From: Deltaproteobacteria bacterium CG_4_8_14_3_um_filter_43_13
GTDB taxonomy: Bacteria > Desulfobacterota > UBA8473
Direction of reading: 5' to 3'
NCBI GenBank assembly: GCA_002782605.1
Contig: PFIF01000035.1
Coordinates: forward strand, 1-5,128
Length of the DNA: 5,128 nucleotides
The stretch's first letter is position 1. Each line of letters opens with the position of its first letter. A model generated the notes under the pieces. That model had not been told where the DNA came from. It saw nothing but the letters and a program-made list of their open reading frames with translations, and did no database searches. Made by a program: the position numbers and the translations under genes. Shown piece after piece: positions 1 through 5,024 of the stretch.

Positions 1-308
1 TTGAAAACCTTTGCCCCGATGTAGTTCTTCAGAATGTTTTCTGTGAGTTTCCCTATCCGATCAATTGGGTTCGAGATCTCCCTGGTTCCTTTAAACACCT
101 TACTTCTCCAGATATTGACAGCTTCGTCATAAGCTGCATGCCAAATTTCTTCCTTACTCTTAAATTGGCCGTAAATTCCACCTTTTGTCAAACCTGTTGC
201 CTGAACGATATCTTGCATAGATGTATTGTAGTATCCCTTTTCCGAAAAAAGCCGTAGCGACTTTTCTACGATACTTTTTCTCGTTAGCTTTCCCTTTTCT
301 CTTTTCAT
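1..308 (-). CDS. TetR/AcrR-family transcriptional regulator, N-terminal part (cut by window edge)
   Basis: Reading the minus strand from the ATG at 308-306 gives 102 open codons that leave the window at position 1, so the C-terminal ligand-binding part is missing. The protein starts MKREKGKLTRKSIVEKSLRL. Residues 10-50 form the classic TetR DNA-binding domain: a first helix ending in LFSEKGYYNTS, then the helix-turn-helix MQDIVQATGLTKGGIYGQFK and the following SKEE. This domain binds palindromic operators as a dimer and usually represses its own and neighbouring genes until a small ligand binds. The ligand cannot be read here; the acyl-CoA genes alongside suggest an acyl-CoA or aromatic intermediate, which is inference only. 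The gene is divergent from the plus-strand genes and an operator-like palindrome lies 28 bases upstream. Its Shine-Dalgarno is weak (AAAGG about 12 bases before the ATG), so the exact start is less certain than the family. Confidence 0.9.
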   Translation of the reverse strand, partial: MKREKGKLTRKSIVEKSLRLFSEKGYYNTSMQDIVQATGLTKGGIYGQFKSKEEIWHAAYDEAVNIWRSKVFKGTREISNPIDRIGKLTENILKNYIGAKVF

Positions 309-335
309 AATAGATGTATGCCTTTGATTAATTAT

Positions 336-349
336 ACCAACCAGTTGGT
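336..349. promoter_or_regulatory. Operator-like palindrome for the divergent TetR regulator
   Basis: ACCAACCAGTTGGT is a perfect inverted repeat with 6-base arms and a 2-base spacer. It sits in the AT-rich region just upstream of the tetR start, where its repressor would be expected to bind. It lies immediately downstream of the predicted minus-strand -10 box, so binding there would block tetR transcription. A TATAAT hexamer on the plus strand (354-359) abuts it, so a divergent plus-strand promoter might also be covered, though no good -35 was found for it. Arms of ACC-N-AC type are common in TetR operators. That this protein binds this site is inferred from position and symmetry. Confidence 0.7.
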
Positions 350-362
350 TTTTTATAATATG

Positions 363-392
363 ATAATAAATAAAAGTTATTTGATTTGTCAA
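363..392 (-). promoter_or_regulatory. Putative sigma70-type promoter of the tetR gene
   Basis: On the minus strand there is a perfect TTGACA at 392-387, an 18-base spacer, and TATTAT (one mismatch to TATAAT) at 368-363. Transcription would start near 356, about 50 bases before the tetR ATG, and run straight into the palindrome at 336-349. That arrangement fits negative autoregulation. Only sequence matching supports this. Confidence 0.5.
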
Positions 393-443
393 TATCTTTT
401 TTCAAAAATATTCCTTGAAAATACTTAGTGTCTCTGGTAGGCT

Positions 444-605
444 AACGAAACTACCCAGGCACAAAGGCACAGAGTACCAAAGGCACAAAGAATAGTTCAG
501 TTACCATTTATCAGTTACCAGTTATCGGTTAATTATTAACTGTAAAACTGTTAACCGTAAACCGTATTTTTAGTGCCTTTGCCACTTTGTGACTGAGTAG
601 TTACG
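444..605. repeat. MITE-like inverted-repeat element, copy 1
   Basis: The stretch begins cgaaactacccaggcacaaa (446-465) and ends in a sequence whose reverse complement begins cgtaactactcagtcacaaa (605-586). These 20-base ends differ at only three positions, so they form terminal inverted repeats. Inside the left arm, 458-490 is a run of four degenerate 8-base units of the type GGCACAAA/GGCACAGA. The middle (about 497-566) consists of short repeats related to CAGTTACC and GTTAAT, including the palindrome GTTAATTATTAAC. There is no coding capacity. The same family recurs at 5025-5128. It resembles a non-autonomous, hairpin-forming dispersed repeat; no transposase is in view and no clear target-site duplication was found. 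Confidence 0.75.
458..490 (+). repeat. 33-bp repeat, direct copy A (four ~8-bp GGCACAAA-type units)
   Basis: This segment matches 5042-5074 at 32 of 33 positions in the same orientation; the only difference is T versus C at base 18 of the repeat. It is the inner part of the left arm of the inverted-repeat element. It is itself a tandem array of four imperfect 8-base units. Together the two copies bracket the carboxyltransferase-to-dehydrogenase module as direct repeats about 4.6 kb apart. Confidence 0.85.
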
Positions 606-607
606 AT
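579..607 (+). promoter_or_regulatory. Possible promoter at the right edge of the repeat element, reading into the carboxyltransferase gene
   Basis: TTGCCA (579-584, five of six to TTGACA) is followed by exactly 17 bases and then TACGAT (602-607, four of six to TATAAT). The -35 lies in the right inverted repeat and the -10 straddles the element's edge. The start site would be near 614, giving a leader of about 28 bases that contains the Shine-Dalgarno. The -10 is weak, so this is a candidate only. Confidence 0.3.
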
Positions 608-623
608 TACATAAAAAACCATA

Positions 624-631
624 AAGGGGGG
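624..631 (+). promoter_or_regulatory. Ribosome binding site for the carboxyltransferase
   Basis: AAGGGGGG lies 10 bases before the ATG at 642 and supports that start. A nearer ATG at 634 is in another frame and stops after three codons, at the TGA that overlaps the real start. Confidence 0.6.
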
Positions 632-641
632 ATATGTATAG

Positions 642-2195
642 ATGAATTCTAACGTAAAAAAGCTTTTGGATTTAAGGGAGCGCAAGGGCAGAATCCTTCA
701 GATGGGAGGTTCAAAGAGCGTAGAGAAACAGCATGAGCGCAGTAAACTGACAGCCAGAGAAAGGATTGACCTCCTGTTCGATGCCGGCACATTCATGGAG
801 GTTGATGCACTGGTAAAGCACAGGTGTACCCTTTTTGGCATGGAAGGTAAGGAACTCCCTGCAGACGCAGTAGTTACCGGAAGCGGAAAGATAAACGGGA
901 ATAATGCCTTCGTTGCAGCCGAGGACTTTACCGTTATGGCAGGGACATTTGGGGAGATGCATGGTAAGAAGATATGTAAAGTCATTGACGCAGCGGCAAA
1001 ATGCGGTTCCCCTTTTATCCAGATAATCGACTCAGGGGGAGCAAGGTTACAGGAAGGACAGGACTCCAGCGAGATATATGCTCAGTTGTTTAGAAGGCAT
1101 ACTCTATACTCAGGTGTAATTCCTCAGATCACCCTCTTATTGGGCAGTTGTGGAGGAGGAGCTGCATATGGTCCCGCGTTAAGCGATTTTATCATTATGG
1201 TGGACGGTATCAGTCGCATGTACATGGGCGGCCCTGCCTTTGTAAAGACGATGCTGGGAGAAAACAAGACAGAGGAGGAGTTGGGCGGAGCAAAACTTCA
1301 CAGTGAGATAACAGGGCTATGCGATTTTGTTGCGAAGGATGACAGAGAGGCGATTGGAATAGTCAAGGAGCTTTTGAGTCTGCTCCCTTCGAACAATCGG
1401 GAGAAACCGCCGATTGTAAAGACAGAGGATGACCCGGGTCGCCTCAATAAAGGTATAATAGACATCCTGCCGGAGGATTCCAGAGTCCCCTTTGATATGT
1501 ACAGGATAATTCGGGAGATTGTTGATAACGGGTACTTTCTGGAATACAAAGCCAGGTTTGCAAAGAATATGATAACGTGTTTTGCAAGGCTCAACGGCCA
1601 GCCCGTCGGTATCCTGGCCAATAACTCCATGGTTATGGGAGGCGTGATAGATGTCGGCGCTGCAAACAAACATGCCCGTTTTGTGAGGATCTGTGATGCC
1701 TATAATATCCCCATAATCCATATACAGGATTCGCCAGCGGTGATGATTGGGCAAAACGAGGAGAAGCGGGGCATAATAAAACACGGATCCAAGATGCTCC
1801 ATGCCGTTACCGAGGCTTCAGTACCCAAGGTAACCCTTGTCATCAGGCATTCCTATGCTGGGGCACAACTATGCATGTGCAATGTACCTCTGGGGGCTGA
1901 TTTTGTCTTCGCCTGGCCCACGGCTGAAATAACCCTTGTTGGGCCGGAGACAGCGGCGAGTATCCTCTTTGCCAAGGAGATTGCCGGGGCAGAGAACCCC
2001 AAGGAAGTGGAAGAGAAACGGATAAAGGAATACAGGGATGTCTGGGTCAACCCATATATGGCAGCCGAGAGAGGATACATCGATGATGTCATAGAGCCTG
2101 AGTCAACCAGGGCTGTGCTGATAAATGCACTTAACTTGCTGAAAGACAAGGTAGATGAGAAGCCATGGAAGAAACACGGGATTATCCAATTGTGA
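642..2195 (+). CDS. Acyl-CoA carboxylase, carboxyltransferase (beta) subunit, PccB/MmdA type
   Basis: This 517-residue protein has the full length and both halves of the biotin-dependent carboxyltransferase family (propionyl-CoA carboxylase beta, methylmalonyl-CoA decarboxylase alpha, glutaconyl-CoA decarboxylase alpha). These enzymes move CO2 between biotin and an acyl-CoA. The N-terminal half has KLTARERIDLLFDAGTF (35-51), DFTVMAGTFGEMHGKK (95-110), DSGGARLQEG (130-139), the oxyanion-hole stretch GSCGGGAAYGPAL (168-180) and LLSLLPSNN (244-252). The C-terminal half has GVIDVGAANKHARFVRICDA (334-353), GIIKHGSKM (377-385) and GADFVFAWPTAEI (418-430), and ends KKHGIIQL, like the KHGNIPL tail of MmdA. 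Two usually conserved sites differ: DVPGF reads DSPAV (363-367), and the substrate pocket GGAYD reads AGAQL (406-410). The acyl substrate is therefore uncertain and may not be propionyl-CoA. Biotin carboxylase and carrier subunits are not in the window. The start is supported by AAGGGGGG upstream. Confidence 0.93.
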   Translation: MNSNVKKLLDLRERKGRILQMGGSKSVEKQHERSKLTARERIDLLFDAGTFMEVDALVKHRCTLFGMEGKELPADAVVTGSGKINGNNAFVAAEDFTVMAGTFGEMHGKKICKVIDAAAKCGSPFIQIIDSGGARLQEGQDSSEIYAQLFRRHTLYSGVIPQITLLLGSCGGGAAYGPALSDFIIMVDGISRMYMGGPAFVKTMLGENKTEEELGGAKLHSEITGLCDFVAKDDREAIGIVKELLSLLPSNNREKPPIVKTEDDPGRLNKGIIDILPEDSRVPFDMYRIIREIVDNGYFLEYKARFAKNMITCFARLNGQPVGILANNSMVMGGVIDVGAANKHARFVRICDAYNIPIIHIQDSPAVMIGQNEEKRGIIKHGSKMLHAVTEASVPKVTLVIRHSYAGAQLCMCNVPLGADFVFAWPTAEITLVGPETAASILFAKEIAGAENPKEVEEKRIKEYRDVWVNPYMAAERGYIDDVIEPESTRAVLINALNLLKDKVDEKPWKKHGIIQL

Positions 2196-2303
2196 TTAAT
2201 TAGTTCACACTGAAAAATAGGACTTTTAATAGTATTTTGTCGTTCTGAACTTTACGAAGCCTGCATTTTAACCGACAAGGACCTGCCAGGATTTTCGTCC
2301 GAC

Positions 2304-2574
2304 TCCGGGGAGAGATTCTTCTGGCTGGTTGAAAGAATTGTTCGGAGGGAAGGGGTTGGGGAGAAAGGATGAGAAGCCTCCTGAGGACCATTGGAAGCAT
2401 AGAGATCCTGAGACGGAAACCAAGCTGCTTGACGCGTATTATAAATTCAAGGGATGGAATAATGAAGGCATTCCTACCAAAGAGACGCTGGACAAACTGG
2501 GCTTGGACTACGTGAGCGAAGACTTCCTGCAGAGGGGGAGGATGCAGGATTTGGATGGAAATTCCGAAGGGTGA
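2304..2574 (+). pseudogene. C-terminal remnant of an aldehyde:ferredoxin oxidoreductase (AOR/BamB-like)
   Basis: No full gene is present. The 2329-2574 frame (TTG start at best) encodes RKDEKPPEDHWKHRDPE, then LLDAYYKFKGW, then GIPTKETLDKLGLDYVSEDF. This is the recognisable extreme C-terminus of tungsten-containing aldehyde:ferredoxin oxidoreductases, which include BamB of class II benzoyl-CoA reductase. The preceding AOR-like segment, SGERFFWLVERIVRREGVG, lies in a different frame (2304-2360). Removing one G from the run at 2358-2361 would join the two frames exactly. The roughly 500 residues carrying the pterin and [4Fe-4S] sites are missing, with a stop in the upstream frame at 2211-2213. 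The AOR match ends near 2538, where the sequence runs into an HdrD-like fragment in another frame; the last ten codons of this frame are junction read-through. The family assignment is from recalled AOR C-termini and was not searched. Confidence 0.75.
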
Positions 2575-2743
2575 AAGATTCTCCGACCTCAGCTTAGAAC
2601 AGGCTGCCGAAGTCGGGGCTGAGGTGCTGGCTACTGCCTGCCCATATTGCATCACCAATTTTGAGGACAGCAGGTTAAACCGGGAGGATAGTAAGGCCAT
2701 AGAGATTAAGGACATCACAGAGATTCTCCAGGAAGTGATTTAG
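2528..2743 (+). pseudogene. C-terminal remnant of an HdrD/BamD-like CCG-domain iron-sulfur protein
   Basis: The frame reads GGGCRIWMEIPKGERFSDL, then LEQAAEVGAEVLATACPYC, then ITNFEDSRL and IEIKDITEILQEVI. This is the final part of the last cysteine-rich CCG domain of HdrD-like electron-transfer proteins, where a CCGGGGGR-(I/M)-W motif is followed by PKGERFSDLR and ends with CPYC. CPYC is kept (codons at about 2639-2650), but the CCG pair and everything N-terminal are gone. An ATG at 2555 could start 62 residues, but it falls inside the conserved motif, so it is not a true gene start. The upstream boundary lies in the G-rich stretch 2531-2542 where the AOR remnant ends. Such proteins pass electrons within AOR-Hdr, Bam or ETF-linked complexes. 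The fragment cannot hold a functional CCG cluster. Confidence 0.75.
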
Positions 2744-2746
2744 AGG

Positions 2747-2791
2747 ATGAAAAAGCTAAACAGGCAAGAAGCGATTGGTGCATGGATATGA
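2747..2791 (+). other. 14-codon mini-ORF overlapping the fdhD start (leader or start of a lost gene)
   Basis: ATG at 2747, four bases after the HdrD-remnant stop, encodes MKKLNRQEAIGAWI and stops at 2789-2791, seven bases past the fdhD ATG. The spacing resembles that of a normal next gene in an operon, so it may be the surviving first codons of another deleted subunit or a small leader coupled to fdhD. I do not recognise the peptide. The GAGG before it is too close to the ATG to be a good Shine-Dalgarno. The evidence is weak. Confidence 0.2.
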
Positions 2792-3567
2792 AAGGTGTAG
2801 CACCGAACATAGTCTGCGATCGCTTTTCGGACGAGGGATGGGTCAGGACCTCAGTTCATGTGCCGTGCGAGATGCAGCTTACAATCTATGTAAATCGCCA
2901 GGAACTGGTCACCATCCTCTGCACTCCAACCAGGCTGAATTGCCTTGTCCTCGGATTCCTGTACACAGCCGGAATCATCTCAGGCATCGGCGACGTGGCG
3001 AGTATGCGGGTGTGTGAGGAGGAATCGCTGGCCGATGTGACGCTGAGCAACCCCGAGTATAAATTGCCAACGAAGCGGACACTCATCTCTGGCTGCGGTG
3101 GCGGTGTGGCTTTCAAAACTCAGGGACAGAGGGTTGATTCGGGTCTTGTTGTTACACCAACGGAAGTGCTGTCACTGATGAAGCAGTTCTTAGAGCAGAT
3201 GGAGCTGTATCGGCTTAGTGGCGGCGTGCACGCCTCAGCTCTGTCCGATACCAGGAACCTGCTAATCGTGGCTGAGGATATCGGACGACATAACACCTTT
3301 GACAAGATACAGGGCGAATGTCTATTGAGGGGACTATCAAGCAGAGATCGACTGCTACTGAGCACCGGTCGCGTTTCGTCCGAGATGTTGCTCAAAGCGG
3401 CAGAGATGCAGGTCCCGGTTGTTGTTTCGCGGACCTCGCCGACGGAGCGCGCCATTTCGCTTGCTCGTGATCTGGGCATTGCCCTGGTTGGCTATGCGCG
3501 TGGCAGCCGCCTGTCGGTGTATTCCTACCCGGAGCGACTTGGTCGCTCACCATATGAAGACAGCTAA
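2782..3567 (+). CDS. fdhD: FdhD-family sulfurtransferase for formate dehydrogenase / molybdopterin enzyme maturation
   Basis: The 261-residue protein is a full-length FdhD. In the best-known case FdhD takes sulfur from IscS and delivers it to the bis-MGD cofactor of formate dehydrogenase, in the cytoplasm. Family landmarks in order: EMQLTIYVNRQELVTILCTP (30-49), LGFLYTAGII (57-66), SGCGGG (103-108), SGGVHASAL (146-154), EDIGRHNTFDK (165-175), STGRVSSEM (194-202), SRTSPTERA (216-224) and GYARGSRLSVYSYPERL (237-253). The sulfur-carrying CxxC loop of E. coli FdhD is here C105-G-G-G: only the first cysteine is kept. GC is higher than in the neighbours: hand counts of three 60-base rows near the 3' end give 60-65%, against 40-52% in three rows of the dehydrogenase. 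No formate dehydrogenase is in view. The start at 2782 has only a weak AAGAAG upstream; ATG 2788 is an in-frame alternative. Confidence 0.93.
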   Translation: MDMKGVAPNIVCDRFSDEGWVRTSVHVPCEMQLTIYVNRQELVTILCTPTRLNCLVLGFLYTAGIISGIGDVASMRVCEEESLADVTLSNPEYKLPTKRTLISGCGGGVAFKTQGQRVDSGLVVTPTEVLSLMKQFLEQMELYRLSGGVHASALSDTRNLLIVAEDIGRHNTFDKIQGECLLRGLSSRDRLLLSTGRVSSEMLLKAAEMQVPVVVSRTSPTERAISLARDLGIALVGYARGSRLSVYSYPERLGRSPYEDS

Positions 3568-3619
3568 CCCTGCCAAACCGGACAGTACGGACGCATCAAA
3601 CCTGATGAGGTGATAGAAA

Positions 3620-3808
3620 GTGGAAAAAGAACAAATTGAACAGCTTTGTAAAAGTTTTGCAGACAGTAATTTTGGAGATGTTATGGTTGTCGGTGGAGGG
3701 ATCAGCGGTATTCAAGCCTCTCTTGATCTTGCCGCTGCGGAATGTAGAAAAACAATAGAACACATAGGGCTTAACCCAGAAAGGTTAAGTATCAAATTTA
3801 TGTTTTAA
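3620..3808 (+). pseudogene. HdrA N-terminus fused to an HdrA/MvhD-like tail by internal deletion
   Basis: The 62-codon frame starts with GTG six bases after a good Shine-Dalgarno (AGGTGA at 3608-3613). Residues 1-40 match the beginning of HdrA-type FAD oxidoreductases: SFADSNFGD followed by the dinucleotide-binding fold VMVVGGGISGIQASLDLA with its GxGxxG glycines. At codon 40 (about 3737-3742) the expected continuation (GYKVYLVEK and the cysteine-rich CxxC region) is absent. Instead the frame continues RKTIEHIGLNPERLSIKF, which resembles the C-terminal part of HdrA/MvhD proteins, and stops. The FAD and iron-sulfur domains, several hundred residues, are therefore lost in an in-frame join. The GTG and ribosome site suggest it may still be translated, but a working oxidoreductase is implausible. 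The tail assignment is less sure than the head. Confidence 0.7.
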
Positions 3809-3826
3809 CAATACGCTCAGGGGCAT

Positions 3827-3834
3827 AAGGAGGT
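3827..3834 (+). promoter_or_regulatory. Strong ribosome binding site for the acyl-CoA dehydrogenase
   Basis: AAGGAGGT, a near-perfect anti-16S complement, ends five bases before the ATG at 3840. It fixes that start and suggests strong translation despite the broken gene just upstream. Confidence 0.85.
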
Positions 3835-3839
3835 ATAAG

Positions 3840-5018
3840 ATGGATTTTAGTTTTACCAAGGAACAGGAAAGGCTCAGACAGGAAGTTCGGGACTTTCTTG
3901 AGACAAAGGTAACAGATGGAGAATTTCAGGTCAAGAGCAATGGTTGGGTCGAAAGCCATTCGCAGAAATTTTCCAAAGACATGTCCAGGAGAGGCTGGAT
4001 AGGGATGACATGGCCTAAAGAATACGGAGGTCATAACCAAAGCTATATAGACCGGGCGATAGTTATGGAGGAGATGCTGACATATCAGGCTCCCATTGGT
4101 TTTCACTTCCTGGCTGATAGACAGGTTGGCCCTGCCATAATCCATTTTGGGAATGATGAACAGAAGAAAACCTATCTGCCAAAGATAATAAATGCAGACA
4201 TATCTATAGCCATCGGTTTGAGTGAGCCAAATGCAGGCTCGGACCTCGTATCGGTAAAGACTACCGCAATGGAACAGGGGGATTTTTATATAATAAACGG
4301 TCAAAAAGTCTGGACCACTGGTGGCCACAGGGCTGATTATATCTGGTGTCTGGTAAGGACAGACCTGAATGCCCCGAAACACAAGGCATTGAGTGAGTTT
4401 ATCGTAGATGTGAAGACTCCGGGTATAACTGTACGCCCTATCATAAACATGGCAGGGGTTCACTCATTCAATGAGATATTCTTTGAGGACGTTAAAGTGC
4501 CTAAAGAGAATCTTGTTGGTCCAAAAAATCGTGGATTTTATCAGCTTATGGCACAGGTGGACTATGAGAGGGCAGGACTTGAACGCCTCATGCAGAACTA
4601 CCCGCTGTTTAAAAACCTTGTGGAATATGCAAAGAAGGAAAAGAGAAACGGTAATCCTCTGTCAAAGGACCCCTTTATAAGAAACAAGCTGGCTGAGCTG
4701 GAGGTTGAATACCAGGTTGGGAGGCTCTTTTGTTACCAGGTTGCATGGACACTGTCGCAGGGGCGTATCCCCAATTATGAGGCGGCCTTGTGTAAGGCAT
4801 TTTGTACCCAGTTTGAACAGCGTCTGAGCGATGCTGCAACAAGGGTTCTAGGACTTTATGGCCAGCTCATGCCTGGTTCTAAATATGCTCCCATGGATGG
4901 GGATGCAGCAGATTCATATCTGTGGAGTGTTTCCTATACCATACAGGGTGGAACCTTAGAGGTTCTGAAAAACATCGTGGCGACCAGAGGGCTTGGACTG
5001 CCCGTAGCAAAATCTTAA
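3840..5018 (+). CDS. Acyl-CoA dehydrogenase (FadE-like, FAD-dependent)
   Basis: At 392 residues this is a complete acyl-CoA dehydrogenase, which oxidises an acyl-CoA to the trans-2-enoyl-CoA and passes electrons to ETF. It opens with the usual MDFSFTKEQERLRQEVRDFL helix. Then come RRGWIGMTWPKEYGG (50-64), the FAD/substrate signature GLSEPNAGSDLVSV (126-139), NGQKVWTTGGHRADYIWCLV (153-172) and VHSFNEIFFEDVKVPKENLVG (207-227). It closes with YTIQGGTLEVLKNIVATRGLGLP (366-388). The medium-chain-type catalytic glutamate in YEGT is absent: that site is QGGT (369-372). A glutamate in VDYERAGLERL (E243, or E248) sits where isovaleryl- and long-chain-type enzymes carry the base, so the enzyme should still be active. 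The substrate is not readable; FadE-like enzymes of this type often take branched, ring or dicarboxylic acyl-CoAs. Together with the carboxyltransferase it suggests one acyl-CoA degradation route. Confidence 0.93.
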   Translation: MDFSFTKEQERLRQEVRDFLETKVTDGEFQVKSNGWVESHSQKFSKDMSRRGWIGMTWPKEYGGHNQSYIDRAIVMEEMLTYQAPIGFHFLADRQVGPAIIHFGNDEQKKTYLPKIINADISIAIGLSEPNAGSDLVSVKTTAMEQGDFYIINGQKVWTTGGHRADYIWCLVRTDLNAPKHKALSEFIVDVKTPGITVRPIINMAGVHSFNEIFFEDVKVPKENLVGPKNRGFYQLMAQVDYERAGLERLMQNYPLFKNLVEYAKKEKRNGNPLSKDPFIRNKLAELEVEYQVGRLFCYQVAWTLSQGRIPNYEAALCKAFCTQFEQRLSDAATRVLGLYGQLMPGSKYAPMDGDAADSYLWSVSYTIQGGTLEVLKNIVATRGLGLPVAKS

Positions 5019-5024
5019 GTTCTG

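Noticed and set aside
354..359. Plus-strand TATAAT as the promoter of the carboxyltransferase
   Set aside because: The hexamer is perfect but the -35 at 17-base spacing is ATTATA, a poor match, and the gene is almost 290 bases away, so it is noted only as possible.
458..490. Short regular repeats as a CRISPR array
   Set aside because: The units are about 8 bases, degenerate and without spacers; they belong to the arm of an inverted-repeat element.
698..2149. Several minus-strand reading frames of 83-161 codons opposite the carboxyltransferase gene
   Set aside because: They are antisense shadows of a strongly conserved plus-strand gene, have no ribosome sites and no family-like motifs.
2196..2303. 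A rho-independent terminator or small gene after the carboxyltransferase
   Set aside because: No stable hairpin with a U-run is evident, and the open frame from 2214 has no start or recognisable motif before the AOR-like segment.
2555..2743. A 62-codon ATG-started reading frame as a free-standing small iron-sulfur protein
   Set aside because: The ATG is the internal Met of the conserved RIWME-PKGERFSDL motif and the family-like sequence extends upstream of it, so it is a fragment of a larger protein rather than a small gene.
3798..4463. 221-codon minus-strand frame opposite the dehydrogenase
   Set aside because: The plus-strand frame is an unmistakable acyl-CoA dehydrogenase; the antisense translation shows no recognisable domain and lacks a plausible start context.
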